Of a stretch of 64,000 bases of DNA, positions 1-16,548 are shown piece after piece (within the stretch, counting starts at the first letter, position 1; the number at the start of each line of letters is the position of its first letter). The notes beneath the pieces were generated by a model. It did no database searches, had not been told where the DNA came from, and saw only the letters and a program-made list of their open reading frames with translations. The position numbers were made by a program, and so were the translations under genes. The DNA is from Ensifer canadensis (lineage in GTDB: Bacteria; Pseudomonadota; Alphaproteobacteria; Rhizobiales; Rhizobiaceae), in NCBI RefSeq assembly GCF_017488845.2, contig NZ_CP083370.1, positions 1,116,001-1,180,000 of the forward strand, written 5' to 3'.

Positions 1-1
1 G

Positions 2-3925
<3,924 letters not shown>

Positions 3926-3964
3926 TGGGAGGAGGGCGTTCTCGCCCTCGTTTCCTCAAATCAG

Positions 3965-3997
3965 AAAAGCCGCCCGGAGCGATCCGGGCGGCTTTTT
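3965..3997. terminator. Intrinsic terminator after rpoC, probably bidirectional
   Basis: Perfect stem AAAAGCCGCCCGGA / TCCGGGCGGCTTTT around a GCGA loop, then T-rich sequence. It sits 40 bp after rpoC and also just downstream of the convergent minus-strand gene ending at 4045. The A-run on the left gives a U-tract for that gene too. Confidence 0.9.
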
Positions 3998-4044
3998 CAT
4001 TGTGGTAGGCTGGAAGGGGAGGCGACGTTGGGGCGTCGACGGCC

Positions 4045-4341
4045 TCAGCTGAAACGGATGATCGCAACTTCGCCTTCGAGGGCGCCCTGGTAGGCCGAGG
4101 CATGCGGCTCCTCGTTCGGCACGTCTGTCAGTGTGCCGATCTGATCGAGGTCGGCCTCCAGGAAGCCTTCCTCGGCGAGCGCGTTCAGCGCCTCGCGCAC
4201 GGCCGTATCGTCGTCGGGTGCGCGCAACATCACGTGAATGTCCACGCCTTCGTCGTCTCCGTCGGTCTCATAGGCCTTGCCGATGATGATGAAGACCATC
4301 GGCTCGTCCGGTGCATTGTCGTTGTCAGGCGTGACGCTCAT
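4045..4341 (-). CDS. Small acidic conserved hypothetical protein
   Basis: 98-residue acidic protein of unknown function. I chose the ATG at 4341 (MSVTPDNDNAP) rather than the longer reading from 4443, because a good AAAGGA site lies about 8 bases upstream and the upstream extension reads as arginine-rich non-coding sequence. There is no signal peptide or membrane segment. The sequence alternates hydrophobic strands with Asp/Glu-rich loops, and an ALNALAEEGFLEADLDQIGTL segment looks helical. It sits alone, convergent with rpoC and divergent from the str operon. I do not recognise a named domain. Confidence 0.75.
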   Translation of the reverse strand: MSVTPDNDNAPDEPMVFIIIGKAYETDGDDEGVDIHVMLRAPDDDTAVREALNALAEEGFLEADLDQIGTLTDVPNEEPHASAYQGALEGEVAIIRFS

Positions 4342-4903
4342 TGAATATCCTTTCGAGTGCGCGGCCGACTTTAGCGCCCTTTTCAGTGCAGCGCGAAAGA
4401 AATAGCTGCGAGGCCACAGGCTTTGGCGACTCGGCAGAATCATGGCGGTGGAAAACCGTCACAAACTGGTTGCCGATTCCTTAACCCTGTTCGAAGCTGT
4501 CTGTGTTCAAGTGCAGACAGGGTCGCCAGGACCCACCCCGACACCCGCCAAAGCCTTGTTTTCCGGGCATGGCGGGTCTGTTGGCGGGAGAATATTTGTT
4601 AATTGCCCTTGACTGTCGGCCTTGAAATCAGTACACCCCGCCGCATCGGAGCCCATGTGAGGCTGGCTGGTTCGGAACGTCGCGTTCTGGAGTTCGCCTC
4701 AAACAAGGTTCGAAACGCACGCTGACTACAAAAAATGCTGCACGCATGACGCGCGAAATGCTGTGTCCTCTGCTTTTTGTAGGGCCATCCGCGACAAAGC
4801 GGATCGGTCCTCGTTTGCGCATTTTACAGGTGTCCGTATCGCCGGAGACGGCAACGATCCGCCCGCAAGGGTAACGAGACAAGATTTTGCAAGGGATGGT
4901 TAC
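4342..4903. other. Divergent intergenic region upstream of the str operon
   Basis: 562 bp without a supported gene. It must hold the promoter of the minus-strand gene ending at 4045 and that of rpsL. Two inverted repeats are visible. CTGTCTG/CAGACAG (4497-4503 and 4514-4520) has a 10-base spacer. ACCCGCCA/TGGCGGGT (4543-4550 and 4570-4577) has a 19-base spacer. Neither is followed by a T-run. The open frame from 4763 into rpsL is upstream read-through with no plausible coding content before 4904. Confidence 0.6.
4609..4637 (+). promoter_or_regulatory. Candidate sigma-70 promoter of the str operon
   Basis: TTGACT at 4609-4614 (preceded by C, as in rhizobial CTTGAC) and TACACC at 4632-4637 with a 17-base spacer. 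The -35 is strong and the -10 weak (three of six consensus positions). It would give a leader of about 260 bases before rpsL. Confidence 0.4.
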
Positions 4904-5275
4904 ATGCCTACCGTAAACCAGCTGATCCGCAAGCCGCGTCAGGCACAGGTAAAGCGCAACAAGGTTCCTGCTCTGCAGGAAAACCCGCAGAAGCGTGGTG
5001 TTTGCACCCGCGTCTACACGACGACCCCGAAGAAGCCGAACTCGGCTCTGCGTAAGGTTGCCAAGATTCGCCTGACCAACGGTTTCGAGGTCATCGGCTA
5101 TATCCCGGGTGAAGGTCACAACCTTCAGGAACACTCGGTTGTCATGATCCGCGGCGGCCGCGTAAAGGACCTTCCGGGTGTCCGTTACCACATCATCCGT
5201 GGCGTTCTCGATACGCAGGGTGTCAAGAACCGCAAGCAGCGCCGCTCCAAGTATGGTGCGAAGCGTCCGAAGTAA
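4904..5275 (+). CDS. rpsL: 30S ribosomal protein S12
   Basis: 123-residue S12, first gene of the str operon; it sits at the decoding centre and controls accuracy. The start at 4904 ([10 protein letters not shown]) matches the family N-terminus, and the reading from 4763 is rejected. The conserved [18 protein letters not shown] segment carries the Lys at which streptomycin-resistance changes usually occur; here it is the wild-type lysine. The [10 protein letters not shown] motif is also present. rpsG follows after 79 bp. Confidence 0.98.
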
Positions 5276-5342
5276 TTTCGGGTTTCACGAATTCGGCGCT
5301 GCGCGAGGTTCTCCGCGTGTTAAGGCGCCAGTCAACAGTTGA

Positions 5343-5825
<483 letters not shown>

Positions 5826-5854
5826 TCGACGACCAATTTCGAAAGGGAGTCCCT

Positions 5855-7954
5855 ATGGCTCGCGAATACAAAATCGAAGACTACCGCAATTTCGGTATTA
5901 TGGCGCACATCGACGCCGGCAAGACGACGACGACCGAACGTATTCTCTACTACACCGGTAAGTCCCATAAGATCGGCGAAGTCCACGACGGCGCCGCTAC
6001 CATGGACTGGATGGAGCAGGAGCAGGAACGCGGCATCACTATCACGTCTGCTGCGACCACGACCTTCTGGAAGGGTCGTGATGGCAAGACCCGCCGCTTC
6101 AACATCATCGACACCCCCGGCCACGTTGACTTCACCATCGAAGTCGAGCGTTCGCTGCGCGTTCTCGACGGCGCCATCGCGCTGCTCGACGCCAACGCCG
6201 GTGTTGAGCCTCAGACGGAAACCGTCTGGCGTCAGGCTGAGAAGTACAACGTTCCGCGCATGATCTTCTGCAACAAGATGGACAAGACCGGCGCTGACTT
6301 CTACCGCTCTGTCTCGATGATCAAGTCGCGCCTCGGTGCGATCCCGGTCGTCATGCAGCTGCCGATCGGCGCTGAGACCGAGTTCAAGGGCGTCATCGAC
6401 CTGATCGAGATGAACGCTCTCATCTGGCGCGACGAATCGCTCGGCGCCCAGTGGGACGTCGTCGAAATTCCTGATGACATGAAGGCAGAAGCGCAGAAGT
6501 ACCGCGAACTTCTGATCGAGACCGTTGTCGAGATCGATGAAGCTGCGACTGAAGCGTATCTCGAAGGCAACCTGCCTGATAACGACCAGATCCGTGCGCT
6601 CGTTCGCCGCGGCACCATCGACGTGAAGTTCCACCCGATGTTCTGCGGCACCGCGTTCAAGAACAAGGGCGTTCAGCCGCTTCTCGACGCCGTTGTCGAC
6701 TACCTGCCGTCGCCGATGGACATCCCGGCGATCAAGGGCATCGACGTCAAGACCGAAGCCGAGACCGAGCGCCACGCTGACGACAGCGAGCCGCTTTCGA
6801 TGCTCGCCTTTAAGATCATGAACGACCCCTTCGTCGGTTCGCTCACCTTCGCCCGTATCTACTCCGGCAAGCTCGAAAAGGGCACGTCGGTCATGAACAC
6901 GGTCAAGGAAAAGCGCGAGCGCGTCGGCCGTATGCTTCAGATGCATTCCAACAGCCGTGAAGACATCGAAGAAGCCTTTGCTGGCGACATCGTTGCTCTG
7001 GCTGGCCTCAAGGAAACCACCACTGGCGATACGCTCTGCGACCCGCTGAAGCCGGTTATCCTCGAGCGCATGGAATTCCCGGAGCCGGTTATCCAGATCG
7101 CGATCGAGCCGAAGACCAAGGGCGACCAGGAAAAGATGGGCCTCGCGCTCAACCGCCTGGCTGCAGAAGACCCGTCGTTCCGCGTCAAGACCGACGAAGA
7201 GTCCGGCCAGACGATCATCGCAGGCATGGGTGAACTCCACCTCGACATCCTGGTTGACCGCATGCGTCGCGAATTCAAGGTCGAAGCAACCGTCGGCGCG
7301 CCGCAGGTTGCCTACCGCGAAACCATCACGCGTCAGCACGAAGAAGACTACACGCACAAGAAGCAGTCCGGTGGTACCGGCCAGTTCGCGCGCGTCAAGA
7401 TCGTCTTCGAACCGAACCCGGATGGCGAAGACTTCAAGTTCGAGTCCAAGATCGTTGGCGGTGCTGTTCCGAAGGAATACATCCCCGGCGTCCAGAAGGG
7501 CATCGAAAGCGTTCTGTCTTCGGGTCCGCTGGCTGGCTTCCCGATGCTGGGCGTCAAGGCGACGCTCATCGACGGTGCCTTCCACGACGTCGACTCGTCG
7601 GTTCTGGCGTTCGAAATCGCTTCGCGTGCCTGCTTCCGTGAAGCAGCCAAGAAGGCCGGCGCTCAGCTCCTCGAGCCGATGATGAAGGTCGAAGTCGTAA
7701 CGCCGGAAGATTACGTCGGTGACGTTATCGGCGACCTGAACTCGCGCCGTGGCCAGATCCAGGGCCAGGAAGCACGCGGTGTTGCCGTCGTCATCAATGC
7801 GAACGTCCCGTTGGCGAACATGTTCAAGTACGTGGACAACCTGCGCTCGATGTCTCAGGGCCGCGCCCAGTACACGATGACCTTCGATCATTACTCGCCG
7901 GTCCCGTCGAACGTCGCACAGGAAATCCAGGCAAAGTATTCCGGTCAGAAGTGA
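5855..7954 (+). CDS. fusA: Elongation factor G
   Basis: 699-residue translocase GTPase that moves tRNA and mRNA after peptide transfer and, with RRF, splits ribosomes. The G1 motif AHIDAGKTT is near residue 18, followed by [17 protein letters not shown] and NKMDK, then domains II-V (the tip loop region includes the [12 protein letters not shown] segment). Full length and typical. It lies in the canonical rpsG-fusA-tufA order. A very long antisense open frame over fusA and tufA is a codon-bias shadow. Confidence 0.98.
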   Translation: MAREYKIEDYRNFGIMAHIDAGKTTTTERILYYTGKSHKIGEVHDGAATMDWMEQEQERGITITSAATTTFWKGRDGKTRRFNIIDTPGHVDFTIEVERSLRVLDGAIALLDANAGVEPQTETVWRQAEKYNVPRMIFCNKMDKTGADFYRSVSMIKSRLGAIPVVMQLPIGAETEFKGVIDLIEMNALIWRDESLGAQWDVVEIPDDMKAEAQKYRELLIETVVEIDEAATEAYLEGNLPDNDQIRALVRRGTIDVKFHPMFCGTAFKNKGVQPLLDAVVDYLPSPMDIPAIKGIDVKTEAETERHADDSEPLSMLAFKIMNDPFVGSLTFARIYSGKLEKGTSVMNTVKEKRERVGRMLQMHSNSREDIEEAFAGDIVALAGLKETTTGDTLCDPLKPVILERMEFPEPVIQIAIEPKTKGDQEKMGLALNRLAAEDPSFRVKTDEESGQTIIAGMGELHLDILVDRMRREFKVEATVGAPQVAYRETITRQHEEDYTHKKQSGGTGQFARVKIVFEPNPDGEDFKFESKIVGGAVPKEYIPGVQKGIESVLSSGPLAGFPMLGVKATLIDGAFHDVDSSVLAFEIASRACFREAAKKAGAQLLEPMMKVEVVTPEDYVGDVIGDLNSRRGQIQGQEARGVAVVINANVPLANMFKYVDNLRSMSQGRAQYTMTFDHYSPVPSNVAQEIQAKYSGQK

Positions 7955-8026
7955 CCGGAATACCCTTTCGCTGAAAACAGATAGATAAGGTTTCCCCGAC
8001 AGGGGACAGGAAACGGAGAGCCGAAA

Positions 8027-9202
<1,176 letters not shown>

Positions 9203-9518
9203 TCGGCGAACGGGCGGAATGAGGCGAGGCGCATTGTTATGCGCCTCGGACATAGCCGCCCAGCATGATTTAGTTGGTCGCACGGCTTGCCGACGACGCC
9301 GAAATAGTGCAAATGGCGCGCAAGCGTGATTTGCATGGTGCGTCGGCATAGTGCGATCGCGAAAGTACAGGCCGGCCACGGCCGCTCAAATAGGAAGGGG
9401 CAGGGGAAACCTTGTCCCTCCGATCTTTGAAAAATTAGCGGACTGGCCGAACATCAAACGAAGTTCAATGCGCGTTTCTCCACGGAAACCGCAACTAACA
9501 TGAACAAGGATAAGTCGT
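9203..9518 (+). other. tufA-rpsJ intergenic region with hairpin
   Basis: 316 bp without a gene. A perfect 8-bp stem GAGGCGCA/TGCGCCTC (9226-9233 and 9240-9247, loop TTGTTA) lies 23 bp after tufA, flanked by an outer GGGCGG...CCGCCC pairing. There is no clear T-run, so it could be a weak terminator or a processing site. The rest should hold the S10 promoter, but I see no box pair good enough to assign. Confidence 0.5.
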
Positions 9519-9827
9519 ATGAACGGCCAGAACATCCGCATCCGCCTCAAGGCGTTTGATCACCGGATCCTCGATGCCTCGACACGCGAAATCGTCTCGA
9601 CGGCCAAGCGCACCGGTGCCAGCGTGCGCGGTCCAGTACCGCTGCCGACGCGCATTGAAAAATTTACGGTCAACCGTTCGCCGCACGTCGACAAGAAGAG
9701 CCGCGAACAGTTCGAAATGCGTACCCACAAGCGCCTTCTCGATATCGTAGATCCGACTCCGCAGACCGTTGACGCGCTGATGAAGCTCGACCTCGCTGCC
9801 GGCGTCGACGTGGAAATTAAGCTTTAA
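9519..9827 (+). CDS. rpsJ: 30S ribosomal protein S10 (NusE)
   Basis: 102-residue S10, first gene of the S10 cluster; it also acts as NusE, linking NusG to the ribosome in antitermination. [19 protein letters not shown] and the GPVPLPT segment are typical. The gap of 140 bp to rplC is unusually long and contains a small GGGG-TTCG-CCCC hairpin (9928-9939). Confidence 0.97.
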
Positions 9828-9967
9828 TAACAAGGAAGGTACGTGGGCTTCGGTCCAACGGCTTCCAGAAACGGGCGACCCGGCGTTCCGCAAGGATCAG
9901 AGGGAGACCTTAAACAAGAGATGCGAAGGGGTTCGCCCCGACGTTAACTCTCAAGAGGAATGAACCG

Positions 9968-10654
9968 ATGCGTTCAGGTGTGATTGCACAGAAAGTGGGA
10001 ATGACGCGCGTCTACAACGACGCCGGCGAGCATATCCCGGTAACAGTATTGCGGCTGGAAAACTGCCAGGTGGTAGCCCAGCGCACGGACGACAAGAACG
10101 GCTATACCGCTGTCCAGTTGGGCGCCGGCACTGCCAAGGTCAAGAACACGCCGAAGGCGATGCGCGGCCACTTTGCTGCCGCCAACGTCGAACCGAAGGC
10201 GAAGCTCGTCGAATTCCGCGTTTCCGCGGACAATCTGATCGACATCGGCTCCGAACTGACCGCCAACCATTTCGTTGCGGGCCAGCTCGTCGACGTCACC
10301 GGTACCACGATCGGTAAGGGCTTTGCCGGCGCCATCAAGCGCCACAACTTCGGCGGTCTGCGTGCAACGCACGGCGTTTCCGTATCGCACCGTTCGCATG
10401 GTTCGACCGGTTCCAACCAGGATCCGGGCCGCGTCTGGAAGGGCAAGCGCATGGCTGGTCACATGGGCCAGACGCGCGTCACCACGCAGAACCTCGAAGT
10501 CGTATCGACCGATGAAGACCGCGGTCTGATCCTGGTCAAGGGCGCTGTCCCCGGCTCCAAGGGTGCCTGGATCGTCGTTCGTGACGCCATCAAGTCGGGC
10601 ACCCCGGAAGGCGCACCGCGCCCCGCGGCCGTGCGCGCCGAAGCATCGAAGTAA
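9968..10654 (+). CDS. rplC: 50S ribosomal protein L3
   Basis: 228-residue L3, an early assembly protein reaching the peptidyl-transferase centre. [16 protein letters not shown] and the [27 protein letters not shown] loop are diagnostic; the Gln in SNQDPG is the residue that PrmB methylates in other bacteria. The protein carries an Ala/Arg-rich C-terminal tail longer than in E. coli, as usual for alphaproteobacteria. An AGAGGAA site precedes the ATG. Confidence 0.97.
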   Translation: MRSGVIAQKVGMTRVYNDAGEHIPVTVLRLENCQVVAQRTDDKNGYTAVQLGAGTAKVKNTPKAMRGHFAAANVEPKAKLVEFRVSADNLIDIGSELTANHFVAGQLVDVTGTTIGKGFAGAIKRHNFGGLRATHGVSVSHRSHGSTGSNQDPGRVWKGKRMAGHMGQTRVTTQNLEVVSTDEDRGLILVKGAVPGSKGAWIVVRDAIKSGTPEGAPRPAAVRAEASK

Positions 10655-10666
10655 GGGAGCCGAATA

Positions 10667-11287
10667 ATGGATCTCACCGTCAAAACCCTCGAGGGCAAGG
10701 ACGCGGGAAAGGTTTCCCTTTCGGACGCCATTTTCGGTCTCGAACCCCGTGAAGACATCATCGCCCGCGTCGTTCGCTGGCAGCTCGCTAAGAAGCAGCA
10801 GGGCACACACAAGGCCAAGGGCCGCGCGGAAGTTTCGCGCACCGGCGCCAAGATGTACAAGCAGAAGGGTACGGGCCGCGCCCGCCACCACTCCGCTCGT
10901 GCTCCACAGTTCCGTGGCGGTGGTAAGGCTCATGGCCCGGTTGTTCGCAGCCACGCCCATGACCTGCCGAAGAAGGTTCGTGCACTCGGCCTTCGCCACG
11001 CTCTGTCTGCCAAGCTGAAGGCTGAAAACATCATCGTTCTCGATGATCTCGTTGCCGCAGAAGCAAAGACGAAGACCCTGGCTGGCGTATTCGCCTCGCT
11101 CGGTCTGACCAATGCTCTGATCATCGGCGGCGCTGAAATCGAGAACAACTTCAAGCTCGCCGCTCAGAACATCCCGAATGTGGACGTTCTGCCGGTTCAG
11201 GGCATCAACGTTTACGACATTCTGCGCCGTGGCAAGCTCGTGCTTTCCAAGGCTGCCGTGGAAGCTCTGGAGGAGCGGTTCAAATGA
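10667..11287 (+). CDS. rplD: 50S ribosomal protein L4
   Basis: 206-residue L4, lining the peptide exit tunnel. The extended loop around [24 protein letters not shown] is the macrolide-contact region. In enterobacteria L4 represses its own operon; nothing in this leader proves the same here. Its TGA overlaps the rplW ATG (ATGA), which suggests translational coupling. Confidence 0.97.
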   Translation: MDLTVKTLEGKDAGKVSLSDAIFGLEPREDIIARVVRWQLAKKQQGTHKAKGRAEVSRTGAKMYKQKGTGRARHHSARAPQFRGGGKAHGPVVRSHAHDLPKKVRALGLRHALSAKLKAENIIVLDDLVAAEAKTKTLAGVFASLGLTNALIIGGAEIENNFKLAAQNIPNVDVLPVQGINVYDILRRGKLVLSKAAVEALEERFK

Positions 11288-11577
11288 CGGATCTTCGCCA
11301 CTACGACGTGATCGTGTCTCCCTCGATCACTGAAAAGTCGACGCTGGTTTCCGAACAGAACCAGATCGTCTTCAACGTCGCCAAGGGTGCTTCGAAGCCT
11401 GAAATCAAGGCTGCTGTCGAAGCTCTGTTCGGCGTCAAGGTTACGGCCGTGAACACGCTCGTCCGCAAGGGCAAGACCAAGCGGTTCCGCGGCTTTACCG
11501 GAAAGCAGAAGGACGTGAAGAAGGCGATCATCACGCTCGCCGACGGTCAGTCCATCGACGTCTCCACCGGTCTCTAA
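11284..11577 (+). CDS. rplW: 50S ribosomal protein L23
   Basis: 97-residue L23, at the tunnel exit where trigger factor and SRP dock. [22 protein letters not shown] and [14 protein letters not shown] are typical. It overlaps rplD by 4 bp and is followed by a 43-bp gap to rplB. Confidence 0.97.
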   Translation: MTDLRHYDVIVSPSITEKSTLVSEQNQIVFNVAKGASKPEIKAAVEALFGVKVTAVNTLVRKGKTKRFRGFTGKQKDVKKAIITLADGQSIDVSTGL

Positions 11578-11620
11578 CGGATAGGCCCATTAGGGTAAAA
11601 ACCCAAAAGGGAACAATAAA

Positions 11621-12460
11621 ATGGCATTGAAAAGTTTCAATCCGACGACCCCGAGCCAGCGCCAGCTGGTCATCGTTGACCGGTCCGGCCTCTACAAGGG
11701 CAAGCCGGTAAAGGCGCTGACCGAAGGTCTGCACTCCAAGGGCGGTCGCAACAACCTCGGCCGTATCACCGTTCGCTTCCAGGGCGGCGGTCACAAGCGG
11801 ACCTACCGTCTGGTCGACTTCAAGCGTCGCAAGTTCGACGTAGAAGGCACCGTCGAGCGTCTGGAATATGACCCGAACCGCACCGCGTTCATCGCGCTGG
11901 TAACCTACGCCGATGGCGAACAGGCCTACATCCTCGCTCCGCAGCGTCTCGCTGCCGGCGACAAGGTGATCGCTTCGGAAAAGGCAGCAGTCGACGTCAA
12001 GCCCGGCAACACCATGCCGCTGCAGTTCATCCCGGTCGGCTCCATCATCCACAACGTGGAAATGAAGCCGGGTAAGGGCGGCCAGCTGGCTCGCTCGGCC
12101 GGTACCTACGCGCAGCTCGTTGGTCGTGACCAGGGCATGGCAATCCTTCGCCTGAACTCGGGTGAACAGCGCCTCGTGCACGGCTCTTGCCTCGCATCCA
12201 TCGGTGCTGTATCGAACCCCGATCACGGCAACATCAATGACGGTAAGGCTGGTCGTTCGCGCTGGCGCGGTAAGAAGCCGCACGTTCGCGGCGTCGTCAT
12301 GAACCCGGTTGACCACCCGCACGGCGGTGGTGAAGGCCGTACGTCCGGTGGTCGCCACCCGGTTACCCCTTGGGGCAAGCCGACGAAGGGCAAGCGGACG
12401 CGCTCCAACAAGTCGACCGACAAGTTCATCATGCGGTCGCGTCACCAGCGCAAGAAGTAA
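11621..12460 (+). CDS. rplB: 50S ribosomal protein L2
   Basis: 279-residue L2, required for subunit association and peptidyl-transferase activity. The C-terminal [29 protein letters not shown] stretch holds the conserved histidine implicated in peptidyl transfer. Normal length. Confidence 0.98.
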   Translation: MALKSFNPTTPSQRQLVIVDRSGLYKGKPVKALTEGLHSKGGRNNLGRITVRFQGGGHKRTYRLVDFKRRKFDVEGTVERLEYDPNRTAFIALVTYADGEQAYILAPQRLAAGDKVIASEKAAVDVKPGNTMPLQFIPVGSIIHNVEMKPGKGGQLARSAGTYAQLVGRDQGMAILRLNSGEQRLVHGSCLASIGAVSNPDHGNINDGKAGRSRWRGKKPHVRGVVMNPVDHPHGGGEGRTSGGRHPVTPWGKPTKGKRTRSNKSTDKFIMRSRHQRKK

Positions 12461-12475
12461 GAGAGGAAGTCTCAA

Positions 12476-12754
12476 GTGGCTCGTTCAGTATGGAAAGGTC
12501 CGTTTGTTGACGGCTATCTTCTCAAGAAGGCTGAGAAGGTTCGTGACGGCGGTCGTAACGAAGTGATCAAAATGTGGAGCCGTCGCTCCACGATCCTTCC
12601 GCAGTTCGTGGGTCTCACCTTCGGCGTCTACAACGGCAACAAGCATGTTCCCGTTTCGGTGTCAGAAGAAATGGTCGGACACAAGTTCGGTGAATTCTCT
12701 CCGACCCGGACCTATTACGGTCATGGTGCGGACAAGAAGGCAAAGAGGAAGTAA
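12476..12754 (+). CDS. rpsS: 30S ribosomal protein S19
   Basis: 92-residue S19 of the small-subunit head. It starts with GTG at 12476, placed 9 bases after a GAGAGGAAG site; [18 protein letters not shown] matches the family N-terminus. rplV begins 2 bp after its stop. Confidence 0.96.
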   Translation: MARSVWKGPFVDGYLLKKAEKVRDGGRNEVIKMWSRRSTILPQFVGLTFGVYNGNKHVPVSVSEEMVGHKFGEFSPTRTYYGHGADKKAKRK

Positions 12755-12756
12755 CA

Positions 12757-13146
12757 ATGGGCAAGGCAAAAGCCGAACGCCGGCTGAAGGATAATGAAGC
12801 GCAGGCAATTGCGCGCACGATCCGCGTCAGCCCCCAGAAGCTCAACCTGGTTGCAGCGATGATCCGCGGCAAGAAGGTCGAGCGCGCTCTGGCCGAACTC
12901 GAGTTCTCGCGCAAGCGGATCTCGGAAACGGTCAAGAAGACGCTTGAATCCGCGATCGCAAACGCTGAGAACAACCACGACCTCGACGTTGATTCGCTCA
13001 TCGTCGCTGAGGCGTATGTTGGCAAGTCGATTGTGATGAAGCGCTTCCACGCTCGTGGTCGCGGCCGTGCATCGCGTGTTGAAAAGCCGTTCTCTCACTT
13101 GACGATCGTCGTTCGTGAAGTGGAAGCCAAAGGGGAGGCCGCATAA
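12757..13146 (+). CDS. rplV: 50S ribosomal protein L22
   Basis: 129-residue L22, whose beta-hairpin ([17 protein letters not shown] region) lines the exit tunnel. The last base of its TAA is the first base of the rpsC ATG (TAATG), a termination-reinitiation arrangement. Confidence 0.97.
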   Translation: MGKAKAERRLKDNEAQAIARTIRVSPQKLNLVAAMIRGKKVERALAELEFSRKRISETVKKTLESAIANAENNHDLDVDSLIVAEAYVGKSIVMKRFHARGRGRASRVEKPFSHLTIVVREVEAKGEAA

Positions 13147-13859
13147 TGGGCCAGAAGATTAATCCGATCGGTTTCCGTCTCGGCATCAACCGGACCTGGG
13201 ATAGCCGTTGGTTCGCTGATAACGCGGAATACGGTCAGCTTCTTCACGAAGACCTGAAGATCCGCGCTTACCTGATGGAAGAGCTGAAGGCCGCTGGCAT
13301 TGCCAAGGTCGTGATCGAGCGTCCGCACAAGAAGTGCCGCGTAACGATCCACTCGGCTCGTCCGGGCCTGATCATCGGCAAGAAGGGCGCAGACATCGAA
13401 AAGCTCCGCAAGAAGCTTTCCGAGATGACCAACTCCGAAACCCACCTCAACATCGTTGAAGTGCGCAAGCCGGAAGTTGACGCAACGCTCGTTGCCCAGT
13501 CGATCGCTCAGCAGCTCGAGCGCCGCGTGGCTTTCCGCCGTGCGATGAAGCGCGCTGTTCAGTCGGCCATGCGTCTTGGCGCCGAAGGCATTAAGATCAC
13601 CTGCGCCGGTCGTCTCGGTGGTGCCGAAATCGCTCGTACCGAATGGTACCGCGAAGGTCGCGTTCCGCTGCACACTCTGCGTGCGGACATCGACTACGGT
13701 ACGTCCGAAGCTCAAACCGCTTTCGGTATCTGCGGCATCAAGGTCTGGATCTTCAAGGGCGAGATCCTTGAGCACGATCCGATGGCTTCCGAGCGTCGCG
13801 CGATCGAGAGTGACAACCAGGGCGGCAGCAGCAGAGACCGTCGTCGCGAAAACGCGTAA
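13146..13859 (+). CDS. rpsC: 30S ribosomal protein S3
   Basis: 237-residue S3 at the mRNA entry channel. The KH domain motif [19 protein letters not shown] and the [14 protein letters not shown] [11 protein letters not shown] segment are visible. The N-terminus [14 protein letters not shown] is diagnostic. A 38-bp gap leads to rplP. Confidence 0.97.
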   Translation: MGQKINPIGFRLGINRTWDSRWFADNAEYGQLLHEDLKIRAYLMEELKAAGIAKVVIERPHKKCRVTIHSARPGLIIGKKGADIEKLRKKLSEMTNSETHLNIVEVRKPEVDATLVAQSIAQQLERRVAFRRAMKRAVQSAMRLGAEGIKITCAGRLGGAEIARTEWYREGRVPLHTLRADIDYGTSEAQTAFGICGIKVWIFKGEILEHDPMASERRAIESDNQGGSSRDRRRENA

Positions 13860-13897
13860 CATGCGCGCGTGGCAGCCAATATCGGAGAATTAAAAAA

Positions 13898-14311
13898 ATG
13901 TTGCAGCCAAAGCGTACGAAGTATCGCAAGCAATTCAAGGGCCGCATCAAGGGCGTAGCCAAGGGCGGATCTGATCTTTCCTTTGGTGAATTCGGCCTGA
14001 AGGCTCAAGAACCAAACCGCGTCAATGCGCGCGAGATCGAAGCGGCCCGCCGCGCGATCACCCGCCATATGAAGCGTGCCGGCCGCGTCTGGATCCGTGT
14101 GTTCCCTGACGTTCCGGTCACCGCCAAGCCTACCGAAGTCCGCATGGGTAAGGGTAAGGGCTCGGTTGAATACTGGGCATGCAAGGTCAAGCCTGGTCGT
14201 ATGATGTTCGAGATCGATGGTGTCAGCGAAGAACTCGCCCGTGAGGCACTTCGTCTTGGTGCTGCCAAGCTCTCTGTCAAGACGCGCTTCGTGCAGCGTA
14301 TCGCAGAGTAA
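13898..14311 (+). CDS. rplP: 50S ribosomal protein L16
   Basis: 137-residue L16, contacting A-site t[19 protein letters not shown] and the [21 protein letters not shown] loop are typical. Confidence 0.97.
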   Translation: MLQPKRTKYRKQFKGRIKGVAKGGSDLSFGEFGLKAQEPNRVNAREIEAARRAITRHMKRAGRVWIRVFPDVPVTAKPTEVRMGKGKGSVEYWACKVKPGRMMFEIDGVSEELAREALRLGAAKLSVKTRFVQRIAE

Positions 14312-14323
14312 GGAGTGAATCTC

Positions 14324-14524
14324 ATGAAAGCCGCAGATGTTCGCGCTCTGAGCGCCGATCAACTCAACGAAGAGCTTGCCAAGCTGAAGAAAGAGCAGTT
14401 CAATCTGCGTTTCCAGAAGGCAACCGGCCAGCTCGAAAAGTCGTCGCGTATTGACGAAGTCCGTAAGGACATCGCACGCGTCAAAACAATTGCCCGCCAG
14501 AAGGCGGCAGAAGCCAAGGCCTAA
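14324..14524 (+). CDS. rpmC: 50S ribosomal protein L29
   Basis: 66-residue L29 at the tunnel exit. I start it at ATG 14324 ([10 protein letters not shown]). The GTG at 14315 lies directly on the AAGGAG ribosome binding site, whereas 14324 has correct 9-base spacing and gives the family length. Confidence 0.96.
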   Translation: MKAADVRALSADQLNEELAKLKKEQFNLRFQKATGQLEKSSRIDEVRKDIARVKTIARQKAAEAKA

Positions 14525-14536
14525 GGACCACAAAAT

Positions 14537-14773
14537 ATGCCGAAACGCATTCTGCAGGGCACAGTCGTCAGCGACAAGAACGACAAGACCGTCGTCGTCA
14601 GGGTCGAGCGCCGCTTTGCGCACCCGATTCTCCAGAAGACCGTCCGCCGTTCGAAGAAGTACAAGGCGCACGACGAAAACAACCAGTACAAGGTTGGTGA
14701 CGTTGTTTCCATCGAGGAATGCGCGCCGATCTCCAAGGATAAGCGCTGGACGGTGGTTGCCGCCCAGGCTTGA
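14537..14773 (+). CDS. rpsQ: 30S ribosomal protein S17
   Basis: 78-residue S17, an OB-fold primary binder of 16S rRNA helix 11. [21 protein letters not shown] and [17 protein letters not shown] are typical. It is the last gene of the S10 cluster and is followed by a 178-bp gap with a terminator-like hairpin before rplN. Confidence 0.97.
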   Translation: MPKRILQGTVVSDKNDKTVVVRVERRFAHPILQKTVRRSKKYKAHDENNQYKVGDVVSIEECAPISKDKRWTVVAAQA

Positions 14774-14847
14774 TTTCTACGGGATTTGACCGCGAGACCC
14801 TTGCGTCTTGGGCAAATATCTGTATGAAGCACGCAATTGAAGTAGAG

Positions 14848-14873
14848 GAACGCTCGAGTCCGGGCGTTCTTTT
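14848..14873 (+). terminator. Terminator-like hairpin between rpsQ and rplN
   Basis: Stem GAACGCTC/GGGCGTTC (8 bp with one G-U pair, loop GAGTCC) followed directly by TTTTGCTTT. It is at the exact S10/spc junction, so it may end part of the S10 transcripts; any spc promoter would lie close by, but I cannot assign one. Confidence 0.6.
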
Positions 14874-14951
14874 GCTTTGAGATAGGCACAATAAGCCGGG
14901 CGAGGGGGTCTAGACCCAACCGGCCTGGTAACAACAAGAAGGCGACCTGAC

Positions 14952-15320
14952 ATGATTCAGATGCAAACAAACCTCGACGTGGCGGATAATTCCGGCGCAC
15001 GTCGTGTCATGTGCATCAAGGTGCTGGGCGGCTCCAAGCGTAAGTACGCGTCGATCGGCGACATCATTGTCGTTTCGATCAAGGAAGCCATTCCGCGCGG
15101 CCGCGTGAAGAAGGGTGATGTCATGAAGGCTGTTGTCGTTCGCACCGCGAAAGACATCCGCCGTGCGGATGGCAGCGTCATTCGTTTTGACACAAACGCA
15201 GCCGTTCTTATCGATAACAAGAAAGAGCCGATCGGCACCCGTATCTTCGGACCGGTTCCGCGCGAACTTCGCGCCAAGAACCACATGAAGATCATCTCGC
15301 TGGCTCCGGAAGTACTCTAA
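14952..15320 (+). CDS. rplN: 50S ribosomal protein L14
   Basis: 122-residue L14, first spc-cluster gene, at the subunit interface and the binding site of the silencing factor Rsf[28 protein letters not shown] is diagnostic. Confidence 0.97.
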   Translation: MIQMQTNLDVADNSGARRVMCIKVLGGSKRKYASIGDIIVVSIKEAIPRGRVKKGDVMKAVVVRTAKDIRRADGSVIRFDTNAAVLIDNKKEPIGTRIFGPVPRELRAKNHMKIISLAPEVL

Positions 15321-15334
15321 GGGAGCGTTGAGAG

Positions 15335-15646
15335 ATGCAAAAGATTCGTAAAGGCGACAAGGTCGTCGTTCTCACCGGTAAGGACAAGGGCCGTACCGGC
15401 GAAGTCGTACAGGTTATGCCGAAGGAAGATCGGGCTGTAGTGCGTGGCGTGAACATGGTGAAGCGTCACCAGCGCCAGACCCAGAGCCAGGAAGCCGGCA
15501 TCATCAACAAGGAAGCCTCGATCCATCTTTCGAACATCGCGATTGCCGATCCGAAGGACGGCAAGCCGACCCGCGTCGGCTTCAAGATCGACGGTGACAA
15601 GAAGGTCCGCGTGGCCAAGCGTTCGGGAGTAGTGATCGATGGCTAA
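15335..15646 (+). CDS. rplX: 50S ribosomal protein L24
   Basis: 103-residue L24, an assembly initiator with a KOW motif ([25 protein letters not shown]). Its end overlaps the rplE start by 8 bp. Confidence 0.97.
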   Translation: MQKIRKGDKVVVLTGKDKGRTGEVVQVMPKEDRAVVRGVNMVKRHQRQTQSQEAGIINKEASIHLSNIAIADPKDGKPTRVGFKIDGDKKVRVAKRSGVVIDG

Positions 15647-16196
15647 GTCCGCTTATGAGCCCCGGCTCAAGAAGGAATATGTCGAGCGTATTCGTGCGGC
15701 TATGCAGGAGAAGTTCTCCTACGCCAACGAAATGCAGATCCCGCGCCTCGACAAGATCGTCATCAACATGGGTGTTGGCGAATCGACCGGCGACTCCAAG
15801 AAGCCGACCGTCGCAGCTGCCGACCTCGCTGCGATTGCTGGTCAGAAGCCGGTAATCACCCGCGCTCGCAACTCCATCGCTGGCTTCAAGCTGCGCGAAG
15901 GCATGCCGATTGGTGCCAAGGTTACCCTGCGCGGCGTTCGGATGTATGAGTTCCTGGATCGTCTCGTGAACATCGCTCTTCCGCGTGTTCGCGACTTCCG
16001 TGGCCTCAACCCGAAGTCCTTCGATGGCCGTGGCAACTTCGCCATGGGCGTCAAGGAGCACATTGTGTTCCCTGAGATCAACTACGACAAGGTTGATCAG
16101 ATGTGGGGCATGGACATCATCGTTTGCACGACGGCTACTAACGACGACGAAGCACGCGCTCTGCTCACAGAGTTCAACTTCCCGTTCCGTCAGTAA
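15639..16196 (+). CDS. rplE: 50S ribosomal protein L5
   Basis: 185-residue L5, which binds 5S rRNA and contacts P-site t[20 protein letters not shown] and the [20 protein letters not shown] segment are characteristic. It overlaps rplX and is followed by rpsN after 34 bp. Confidence 0.97.
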   Translation: MAKSAYEPRLKKEYVERIRAAMQEKFSYANEMQIPRLDKIVINMGVGESTGDSKKPTVAAADLAAIAGQKPVITRARNSIAGFKLREGMPIGAKVTLRGVRMYEFLDRLVNIALPRVRDFRGLNPKSFDGRGNFAMGVKEHIVFPEINYDKVDQMWGMDIIVCTTATNDDEARALLTEFNFPFRQ

Positions 16197-16230
16197 TCCG
16201 TAACGACAAGCGTAAAGAAGGATAACTGTT

Positions 16231-16536
16231 ATGGCGAAAACGAGCGCAGTTGAAAAGAACAAGCGCCGCCGCAAACTGGTTGCCGGGCAAGCCTCTAAGC
16301 GCGCCGCTCTGAAGGCAATCATCATGAACCAGTCTCTGCCGATCGAAGAGCGGTTCAAGGCAACCATCAAGCTGGCTGAACTGCCGCGTGATGGATCCAA
16401 GACCCGCATCCGCAACCGTTGTGAAGTTACGGGCCGTCCGCGCGCCTACTATCGTAAACTTCGCATGTCGCGTATTGCGCTTCGCGAACTGGGCAATTCC
16501 GGCCGCGTGCCGGGTATTGTCAAGTCGAGCTGGTAA
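16231..16536 (+). CDS. rpsN: 30S ribosomal protein S14 (zinc-independent form)
   Basis: 101-residue S14. This is the longer form without the CxxC zinc ribbon, as its length and the [27 protein letters not shown] segment with a single Cys show. Confidence 0.97.
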   Translation: MAKTSAVEKNKRRRKLVAGQASKRAALKAIIMNQSLPIEERFKATIKLAELPRDGSKTRIRNRCEVTGRPRAYYRKLRMSRIALRELGNSGRVPGIVKSSW

Positions 16537-16548
16537 GGAGACGGGCAC